Below, piece after piece: positions 54,714 through 64,000 of a stretch of DNA of 64,000 bases. A program made the position numbers and the translations under genes. Position 1 is the first letter of the stretch. Every line of letters begins with the position of its first letter. The notes beneath the pieces were generated by a model, which was given only the letters and a program-made list of their open reading frames with translations, had not been told where the DNA came from and ran no database searches. The stretch is from NCBI GenBank assembly GCA_037833965.1, contig AP031354.1, positions 25,584,001 to 25,648,000 on the forward strand, written 5' to 3'. The stretch comes from Marchantia polymorpha subsp. ruderalis. Its lineage: Eukaryota > Streptophyta > Marchantiopsida > Marchantiales > Marchantiaceae.

Positions 54714-57700
54714 ATCCGATCAATCTCTACAAGGCCTACACGACCGACACTTTCTTCTTGCTGCTGTCGTTGTTTCGAAGCAGAGGCTGCTGCTGCAGCT
54801 CCTCGTCGTCCTTCGTGTGGCTTCGACATACAACAGCACCATTCGATCTGCTTACCCGGTCCGCTTAAAAGTCTCCCTCCCTCTCAGTCCCTCGGTCCCT
54901 CTTCACCGCGACCAGTCCTCTGCGGTCTGCCTCCCTGCCCGCCCAGTGCTCACGAGAGCGGCCTCGCCCGTCGGCCTCCCACAGTGGCACCCGGGATATT
55001 AAAGTCATGCCAACCGATATCATTCACTCGCCCCCAGCGCTGGGCCGACGCTGCTCCGGTCACTCTGCCCTGGGTCCGTCAGTCAGTCAGTCAGTCGGTC
55101 GGTCAGTCATTCAGTCAGTGCGGGTCAGCACCTGCAGTCTCGCCGGACTCCGCTTCGGTCCGCGGTCCTCTCGGTCCCCACTCCCCACTCCCACCCTCCT
55201 CCGCGACTCTGTTTCCTCCACCCCACCCCCACCAACCGGTAATCTCACCACCCACTCGAGCGGTGAAGAAAACGTGCGCGGAGTAGACCCCGCTCCCCCA
55301 CCCGCGCCCGTGCGCCGTCGCTGCGAAGAGCCCGTCATTTGTCGCATGCTGGGGCTTTTCGTCACGGCTTTCGCACCCGCGCTTTAGCCGCTTCCCTGGC
55401 CCCGACGGGCCTTTGATTCCTTCGGCCTCGGCGGACGTCGGATCTCTGCCTGCTTGCCGTCCGTTCATTCGCCGGAGAGAGAGACAGAAAGCGTTTGGCC
55501 CACGGAAGCGAGTCGGAGATCGTCTCGGCCCGAGGGCATAGAGTGGCCATTGTTCCGACGCACGGGAAGGATTTGGTTCTTCCTCGCATATGAGATTAGT
55601 TTCTTCCTCGCAAGATCGCGATGTAGATGGGCGCCTCTGAAAATGCCGACATTTCCTTCCTTGCGATCTTGCGGTCAGTTCTGTTCTGAGCTGTTCAATC
55701 TCGGTGAGGCAAAATGGAGGCCAGCGGGAGCTTTTGCGAGGCACTTTGCTCTTTTCTCTGGCATTTGTTGGGCGCCTTGAAAATTGCAAAGAGTGTCGAG
55801 ATGTTTTGTTTTTCATTACGGGTATGGTTGGTGTGGAAAGGTAGTTCCAGGAAAGTATCAATGTAGACAGCCACAAGAGGTCGAAGTGTGGAGTTCAAAT
55901 GTCAGACCTGCTCTCCTCGTGCACAGATTTTCACGGAAGTACGCTAGGTGTATGGACATTGCACGTGTAGGCTAAAGAACTGGAAATCATAGCTTTTGGT
56001 TGACTCGCCAAAAGTGAAGAGGAAGTGCGATCACGAGAGAAACTTCAGTCTCAAAAGTTGTCCATTGACTGGGAAGAGTGACCCATATACGAAGCGGACA
56101 ACGCGGTCAGCGGCCACCTGCAACAGCTGCTTCGGTTGTACCCGAAAATCCAAGCCACAGATCTGTCGACGACATGCCCGGCAGCAATTTGGTGATTAAA
56201 TGAGAACTTCCCACTCGCAAACTCGCAGAAAGTTGATGCTCGAGTTTGTGGTTCTCTGCATGTCTGCGCCTTCTTGTTCCCTTTCTTGATTTCGATAGAA
56301 GCGTTGAAAATTGACGACAATATGAGCCACCAATCAAATGGAAATGTGATCAGCGACCATCTGTAATGAACTGCTCCGAGGGCTATCTCTCTATCCTCAA
56401 ATAGATGTCAATTTTCACATGTTTGTAACAGAGTGGGTGGTGGGTTATTAAAAAATAAAGGAAGTGCACACATGCATGAGGCTTAAGAGTAATATAACCC
56501 CAGAGAGGTGCTTTTAATCTTTCACTCTGCACTCTCTGGTGGTATTTCTATACCATTTTACTGCAATGCTATCCTAGGTGCAGTAGAGATATAAATGCGT
56601 CACACATTCTTTATGCTATCGATTTGAGATTATGTCCCATTGGTAATTTTTGGAGTCTCGAACAACCACTTCCCCCTAAACTATTTTGACCTCAAAATCA
56701 CATCTTGGATTCATCCCATGATTCCCTTCGCGCCTTCGCCCCTTCCTCCCTCTAGGGTTGTCTCGCTCCCCTCACTCTAAACACCGTTCCTAGACATTCG
56801 TTCGATATTACAAAATAGTTGAAGCTATGCACTCGGTGATATCCCATTTAGGGTAGAACGATACGGGCTGGGTCAAGTAGTGTAATTGTGTTGGGAAGTA
56901 GTTTCCTACTTTTATTTTCCCCGAGTCAAAAGAGCTCGAAGTGGATAATGGAATTGACGAACCACCTAAAACAGGTGACCGAATCGAGGCGAAAAGATTC
57001 TTCGCATCTACAGCAGAGGCGTCGATGGATTCCTCCGTCGACATGCAAATCATCTGCGCATAGTGCAAGTCCGAGGCAACACATGGAATGTCTTTCTTCA
57101 GATTGATTCTCCTCAATAAATGGGAAGGAACAAAGGCCTCGGTCCGCTCGCGACACCGAAAACTTACTAAATCTGCCCTCGAAATCATGAACACAAATTG
57201 GTACGTGCAGGACTTAAAATGGACCTTTGCCCGTGGCCCGGTGCTTTGGGCAACTCGAGTTCCTCTGAACCCAACTCCCCGACCTCAACTTCGTCCTTTC
57301 TGTACATCCAGGTACTAACGAGAAGAAAAGTAGATATGGCATAAATCAGATGCTGGGACAAGGATATATCTTCACGATCCTAATCATTTTTTAAGAAAAA
57401 GTGAATTCACGTCATTCATGAAAAGAAACTGGATCGAATAATTACGTTTATCATTGTTCTAGAGCTGCGAAGGGGCCCATCGCAGCACACATCGTGACGG
57501 GCGGACAGTCGTTTGACTAAAATAGCGAATCCAATCGCACATTGCTAATCGCGGTGCCCACTTTGTGATCGTGCAAGTCTGCCGAGAGAACTCGGCCCTG
57601 GCCCGGGTTACAGAGACCGAGAGCAAGAGACCGAGGGCTTGAAGATGACCCGGTCATCCAGTCATCGGGGAACGCGGGCCCCACGGATCGTGAGTCGGTA

Positions 57701-59300
57701 GAGTTCTCGGTGAGCTCAACGGATCCAGGCTTGAAGCCTGGGTTTGGATCTGGGACGCCGGAGTCCCGGCGGGTTCGACGGGTTCGTCCAGTGAACTTCT
57801 CACCGATCCTCGTACCGAGTAGGATCCGGTTGGTGGGCGGAGTCTGTGGAACGCAGTTCGTTGGCCTCGGTGCAGTTGCTTTACTCCACCCCACCTCGTT
57901 GGAAAACGGGTAGGATGATCGGACGAGGGGCCGTGGTAAGAGCCAAAAGGTGCGGATTTGTTCCGGACCCGTTTGACTCAACAGGGGCAAGGAGAAGACC
58001 GCTGGTCTGTGCGGGGACTGCTCCTTGGAAACCGGGTGGGGTCAACGTTGAACTGGTCAGCGCCAGATCTGCGGGGTCCGCCGGGAGCATGGCATCACTC
58101 ACAGGCCCTGCGGTCCTACCATTTCCTCCCAGCAGCTGACACTACCGTCATCTCTCGTTGCAAGAGCCCTCGGTTGAAGAGGAGCAATATCTCAGCCGTG
58201 ATGTTTGGCCATTCCCTTGCACTGTGTCTCCAACAAAGTGATACTGGTCTGGCCATGCGAGTGAGTAATGCTTTTTTAACCCCCAGCATGGGGTTGGTCG
58301 ACACATGGACGAAAAATATATTGACGACACAAAAACGCCACTATATATGATTTTCATGAAGGATTTTGATATTCTGTGCATGAGTTGCTCTCGGATCTCG
58401 TTGTGCAGTAATGAGCCTCGCGATAAGGATTTGTCCTCTCTCTCTGCTTTTTCACATGATCGAGAACAGCATTCACATAGTAACATTCACATATTTATTT
58501 AATATCGTACATTGAATTTATGACACCGAATAAATAAATCAATGTTACTGTGATACGATGGCAGGGCATGATTTTGCACGGATTCTTTACTTGCGCCTGC
58601 ATGAAAGAAATACTTTGATCAGAGAAAGGCATTCCAACAACTCTTCACATCAAAGTCTGAACACTTATCCACATGTTGGCAATTGCGTTAGTTACAGTTA
58701 ATTCAATGGCTGTCGACCTTTGACGAGAACCTCTTTTCCTAGAAGAGGTCATTTTCGCATCTTGTTAACATAGTTGAAAGGTATATTTTAAGAAAAAAAA
58801 ATTACATAAAGCATGTGTTGCCACTTGAACATGTGGTTGAAACTTTTAATTTTATTATTCAGTTCTGTTCGGTTATGCTACATTACATTGGAGACCAACC
58901 AGAGCAGAATATTATCATCTATCAATCTGCTATCTTTCAATAAGAATACTCGCTATTATGTTGGTCAAACCCATCTTAAAGGTAAGCAAATCTCGGTTAT
59001 GATCATGGTGTCCCGTTTATGTTTTCATTCACTTAAACATTTTATCAAAGTGCCCGATTAGGGCCACACCCGCTACATACAAACAACTGATTGTGCGTCA
59101 AAGCACGCTTCCCCTCAAACCCAGCTGCTAACCCGAGCTCGTCCGCGAGGAAAAGGAGAGCGTACTCGAGAGCCTCTGGTTTTTCACATCATTCACGAGT
59201 GTATCATAAGAGTGAAAATTGAACAAGGAGTGAGGGGGATTTTATTTATAGCTTGTAATTGACATGTGTTCATTAAACTAGTTGTGAAATTATTATTTTT
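54714..59300. other. SSL upstream region and intergenic
   Basis: 54700-55600 is GC-rich with many overlapping spurious frames and a GTCA microsatellite. 57480-58150 is a second GC-rich block without a recognisable gene. Elsewhere the sequence is ordinary to AT-rich. A 128-codon minus-strand frame at 56808-57194 starts at GTG and has no known motif. Confidence 0.45.
55077..55119. repeat. GTCA/GTCG microsatellite
   Basis: Imperfect tetranucleotide array (gtcagtcagtcagtcagtcg...) in the GC-rich region upstream of the SSL gene. Related GTCC/GTCT arrays occur upstream of GrpE. Confidence 0.9.
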
Positions 59301-60281
59301 ATATTTTATGCATGTTCAATTGTCTTTGCAATCAATTGCAAGCTTTGAAATTGCTAGACGTTTTGGAGTACGAGTTGCGGAAAGCAAAGGATAATGCATG
59401 TAGGTATTATCATAAGAAATTTAGTACAATTTATGTGTTGTGTGATCATGAGAAGTTTGAACTTTTAACAAGAAGTATGTTGTGTTACAAGACGTTAACA
59501 CTGATTCTATTATTTGGAAAAAGCAAATTATAATATTGGAAAATCTTTCAAATGTATTTGATAACGACACAATGCAAATTTTACAAACTCATCTGATTTT
59601 GCCACATTTGATTCAACTTGTAAAACTCAATTCTCTCAATTTCTATTAACTCGATGTTTGTTTGTCATTGATTTTTGCTTCAACAATCTTTGATTAAGAC
59701 CGATCAAGTGAAGTTCAACATTATTGTACAAAAGTTTGTTACATCTCTATACATTCATAATTCACAAGTAAAATTTTGGTCTAAAAAACTGCTATAAGTC
59801 TCCACAACTTGGAGTGAGAAGAAGATTTGGCAACATTCTTACGCTGAATGATGATTACAGATCAGATACTTCATCAGTTTAGGTTATGATCTGATAAATC
59901 ATCTTTGTCAAGTTTGCATACTTGAATTTTCCGCTCCAAGCATATTTTTAAAAACTTTTAGCTTTCCATACCATGCTATGAAAAAAAGTCTATTCATAGT
60001 ATTTTGAAAGCGCTTCAAATTGATTGATGCACTTGTCAAGCATAATTTATTTGAAAAGTTTACTTTTTGTCTGAAAACCGAGTTAAGGCATGTTATGATT
60101 GTACATGAAACTGCACAGTCTAAGTAGATATGTAGTGAAAAAGTATATCGAACAAAACAAAACACAATACGCAAATTGGATCAAAAGTAATGTACAAGAT
60201 AAAAAAACTAGTGCTAGTATTGATAGTTTTTTCATAAGTCTATCATTTTAGTGATTTTTTGGTTGTAAGTCTTATGTTTTC

Positions 60282-61740
60282 ATGACTAACAAGAATAAGA
60301 TCAAGTTGTATACTACTTTTCTTGAATATGCTAGTGCTGCGACAGATTATAGATTAATAAATCTAGTAGCATGTAAAGCAATTGTAAGTAGGATTGATAT
60401 TTTCAATGAATCTAGATCTTTGAAAGTGGGAAATATTTCAAAGATTCTCCATATTAAAAAGAAAAAATATCCGTTCATGAATGTTGTTAAAGGAAATTTT
60501 GATCATTATGTAAATAATGATATGAAACAGAAAAAAACTTAGATACATATGGAACAAATTCTTGAAAATCAAGAATTAGAGAAGCAAATTATAGTTGATG
60601 AGACTCAAGTTTCTACATGTATTACATGTCTACAAGTATGTTATCAAATTGTATCACTAGAAATTTTGCAAGATATGAATTATTGGTTGATTTATGTATT
60701 TTTAAAAATCAAGATTATGATGTAGAGTATGATGATGACATTGTCTCTGCCAATGAATTTAAGTGAAATGTGATAGTGAGATGTAGTTGTTGGTGGATAA
60801 TAAGACCTACAAGCTATTGAAGTTTCCAAAGATTCAAGCTTTGATTAATTGCAAATGGATGTACAAGCTGAAGAACAATTTAGCACATGATGAGAAGATA
60901 ATTTTCAAAGTCAAGTTAATGGCTAAAATCTTCACACAAGGTAAAGATATAAACTACAGTAAAGTGTTTTCACTTATAGCAAAGTATGCTTAATAGTACA
61001 ACAAGTGCACAAACCAGACAAACTGTAACAAAGTATGCTAGAATTTGTCTAATTTTTGTACTTGCTGCAATATTTAATCTTGTTATGGATCAAATGTGTA
61101 TAATTTCAAATTTTTTCTATGGCTTTTTAGAGAAAATTTTACATGAGTAATCTTTTGGCTTTGAATAAAAATATCAAAATAGGTTTGTTTGTAGATGGTT
61201 AAGATCACCATATGGAATGAAGCAAACTCATTTGTATTAAAATGCAAGGTTTGATGAGTTCATGAAATAAGAATTTTACTTGGAATGTGCATATTCCTTG
61301 TGTATATATGAAAAAAATGAATGATAGATCTTTAATCTTATTATTCAAGTATTCTATGGGAATAATATATTCATCTTGTCAAAGAATCAATCTGACGTCG
61401 ACAGAAGCAAAAACTAGTTTAAATCAACATTTAAGATGGAGCATTAGGGTATGTCTTAAAGTATACTAGTAATAGGGATTTGGAAAAAAAAGATGTAATT
61501 TTTGAATCAAGGCAAGTATGAGTATGTAACGGCAGTAGAAGCAATAAAAAAACTATTTGGTTGGAGATTCTTATCACTGAGATAAAATTGACACATGATG
61601 TTCTCAATCTTCACTATGACAATCAAAGTGCAATACATCTTATAACAAATCAAGTGATGATTAGTAAAATGAAACACATCAATATCATATATCATTTTAT
61701 TAGACATGAGATATCTAATAAAAGGATTGAGTGAGTTAAA
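60282..61740 (+). mobile_element. Dead Ty1/copia retrotransposon pol relic
   Basis: Blocks are collinear with copia pol. The integrase C-terminal region (60282-60420) has KLYTTFLEYASAATDYRLIN and IVSRIDIFNE. Reverse transcriptase start (60787-60993) has NKTYKLLKFPK, INCKWMYKLKNN and KLMAKIFTQGKDINYSKVFS. The next block, AAIFNLVMDQM...FFYGFLEKIL, is followed by RSPYGMKQTH. At the catalytic YVDD position the frame reads FYGN, so activity is lost. RNase H ends with LHYDNQSAIHLITNQ and MKHINIIYHFIRHEI (to about 61730). Many stops are present. No paired LTRs were identified; upstream gag and integrase core are not recognisable. The sequence is as AT-rich as its surroundings, suggesting an old insertion. 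Confidence 0.75.
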
Positions 61741-64000
61741 TTGACGATAAATTGAATCTAATTAATGCATTTATCAAAATTATTTTTGTTGAAGAGTGTT
61801 AAGATACATTGTACCATTGTGCAAGTTTTGTGTGAAGAGCAAAAGTAGTATAGTTTCAGTTACCTCTATATATATATATATTCTATTTAAAAAAAATCAA
61901 TAAATATCACTTTTATAGCGTTATGTTAAAAGTCTATATAAAACAATGTACATACATAGTTGTAGGCACAATACTTTATCAATACTATTTACCAAAAATA
62001 AAGATTACAATCACTACAAATCCAAGTATCAAACACAACAAAACTTCATGATTATTATACTCTAGCAACATCTTTGGTATCTATCACCTGAAAGTCTTGA
62101 AAAGAAACTGAAATGAATCAATGCTACCTGATATTTTTACACTTGTGGCTTTCATCCATACATTCATTTTTCCTTATCATCCAAAGCCGCACAGGAGATG
62201 TGACCATGATGCTTAACGTTTACAGCTTCTAATTTATTGATAGTGTCATGGCAAAATTCTTTCCAGTACTTATTTTAAAACCTGGAAAGTTCCTTCTCTA
62301 AAGCTCAAAGTTTAATGCTCTACTTTTTTTAGAGTAGTTCAAACTTGTGCGTGGGATTGATTCTTATCTCAAATGACACTTAACACATCATGAACTTCAG
62401 TTGCCCTCTGACTAGGCTTGCGTATGTGGTTTCACGACTTGGTCTTTAGATTTAACAAAAGCCCACTCACGTAGTGCGTACATGGGGCAAGACGTTCCAT
62501 GAGGTACAGCAATTGCTGGATCATGATTCACTGTTTGTATATTTTAGTATGCATAGTTGGATAAGCGCAGTTTCACGAGCTGGGTACGCATTTATGACTA
62601 CTGCTCAGATGTTCAAGTTGACCTTTAGGGACCGCTGTGTTCAAACCACTGACCGATTCATATACTGATCCTGTTTGAGCTTTATCAATTTTGCACAATT
62701 GCTACGCCCATTCGATTGTCTTCTTTGTACTATTTATATGGTAGGCAGTTTGGAAGCTGTACGGTAACCACTTATGGCATTCAAGGAGCAGAATTTTATA
62801 GTACAAGGTACGCCATCAAGTTCAGGGGCAAGTTATCATTCCTGTAAAATTTGTTGATTTTCGCATTTCACAAGCGTCTAAAATTTTCTAGGTTATTGGC
62901 TTCTTCTAACGGGAATTTTTATTCACTACTTTAATTACTGCCATATGATTATGGACCTACCTTAAATTTTTACGGATTATTCATATGGGCCCATACATTT
63001 TGCGGAATACATATTTGGTGTATGTGGTTTTTGAAAACTCTCAATAGGATTTTTATTTTTTATTTTTTCGGGGAACATTAGATACGCGAGGAGACTGTGA
63101 AGGGAGTCTCGGAACGGAACAGAAGGGCCTAGAGCAAGTGCCGCTCTAAAGAAATAAAGGAGCTCTGGTGCTCGATCTCCTCGAGGGAATAATATTTCTA
63201 TGATACTTTTTTGTTCAAAGTACATTAAATTTGATGTCATCGATACAGTACCAAAACCATCTGTCAATTTGGATCATCTTCATTTCCACCTTTATATTTA
63301 TTGAACTCCTAATTCCACACCACGTTGGAAGAAGAATTTTTGGAAATTTGCACTTTTATTCCTGTATGAATGGACGCTGTAGACATTTCGGCTTCCACTG
63401 GCATCCGTATAGTCATAGCCATAGCTGTATCAGTTTGGTTACCAAGGATGAGTTTCGAAAGGTCTTCAAGATGGGCATCCAGAAACTTTGAGGGCTATTA
63501 ACTGATGGTGCTAATCATCCAACTACCATATGGATATTTATTTCAACTTTTCCCAAAAGCTAGGAGTTCACTTCAAAAGCTAGGACACCAAATATTCTAT
63601 TGTGGGTTTGAAAAGAAGTGCGGAAATAGAACCAAACCAAAGCAGGCCCTAAAATAAAATATAGTTCAGATGAGAACATATATATCATGACTCCAGTGAT
63701 TGAAAATGTCAATTGAAGTGAAAGATAAACAGGTCTAAAAACTTGTAGATCTTAAACAACCACCAGAACAGTGCAGTTAATGGCTGTATTACGAAATGAC
63801 AAGCACAGAAGGTAGAACAGACAACTAAAATAGATTTAGTTTTTTTAAGTATCAAAATTTTTAAAGAGAAATTTGGTTGTGTGTGAATGACTTTTTGCCT
63901 CTCATAAGTGGCATTCTAATTTCCAGGTTATATCTACCATTATACCAAATAGTATATCCGAGGTTAATACAAGAGTGCTTTGTATGACTCTTAGATGCCA
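61741..64000. other. Intergenic, no gene recognised
   Basis: Begins with the eroded 3' part of the copia relic (an LTR start 'tgttaag' near 61797 is conceivable but unpaired) and a TA microsatellite at about 61866-61881. Later frames, including 62474-62668 and 63231-63491, lack motifs. A minus-strand frame at 62977-63267 is hydrophobic but has no ATG at its start. Confidence 0.45.

Noticed and set aside
54116..55286. Overlapping 155-257-codon plus-strand frames
   Set aside because: Antisense of SSL exon 1 plus low-complexity CT-rich leader; no domain.
55115..55876. 253-codon minus-strand frame
   Set aside because: GC-rich, low-complexity, covers the GTCA microsatellite; no recognisable domain or splice structure.
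62977..63267. Hydrophobic 96-codon minus-strand frame, considered as an organelle-derived insert
   Set aside because: Starts at TTG and I could not match it to any mitochondrial or plastid gene.

Overview
This window reads as nuclear DNA of a land plant. The genes have many introns with GT..AG borders. There are two plastid-targeted proteins (an m-type thioredoxin and a plastid GrpE), a plant-type tRNA-Ala, a plant SSL-family protein and several plant transposon relics. Modest introns, long GC-rich leaders and GrpE/SSL sequences close to what I recall of moss proteins suggest a bryophyte, perhaps a liverwort. That placement is inference from memory, not from alignment.

Layout. 1-3.7 kb holds a small Cys-rich protein gene (minus). 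3.76-6.06 kb holds a seven-exon SWSAP1-like recombination ATPase (plus) with an apparent one-base frameshift. 9.64-14.07 kb holds a complete 12-exon DEAH helicase of the RID1/DEAH10 (DHX33-like) type. 16.98-18.32 kb holds the two-exon thioredoxin m. 18.3-26.4 kb is AT-rich; it carries a decayed hAT-like transposase, a degenerate minisatellite and a 644-bp pogo-like MITE with perfect terminal repeats. 26.48-28.26 kb is an intronless DEAD-box helicase of the DDX41/RH35 type (minus). An AT-rich desert and a tRNA-Ala(AGC) follow. 32.73-34.33 kb is plastid GrpE (minus, three exons). 40.5-43.6 kb is a DUF659/BED-finger hAT relic with an internal duplication. Near 45.1-45.5 kb is a trace of a MULE-like transposase zinc knuckle. 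51.47-54.63 kb is a strictosidine-synthase-like protein (minus, four exons). 60.3-61.75 kb is a dead Ty1/copia pol relic. The rest is intergenic.

How the genes relate. There is no operon-like logic. Three genes act on nucleic acids (SWSAP1-like in recombination, RID1 and DDX41 in RNA metabolism) and two act in the plastid (thioredoxin m in redox control, GrpE in the Hsp70 cycle). Their proximity looks incidental. Exon borders below were derived by hand: every coding phase was checked across each junction, and the summed CDS lengths are multiples of three except in the SWSAP1-like gene, which is exactly one base too long. I found no convincing new multi-gene system. The best leads are the SWSAP1-like frameshift, the Cys-rich/His-tail small protein with its upstream start-stop codon, the pogo-like MITE with a 50-bp palindrome at one end, and the duplicated hAT relic.
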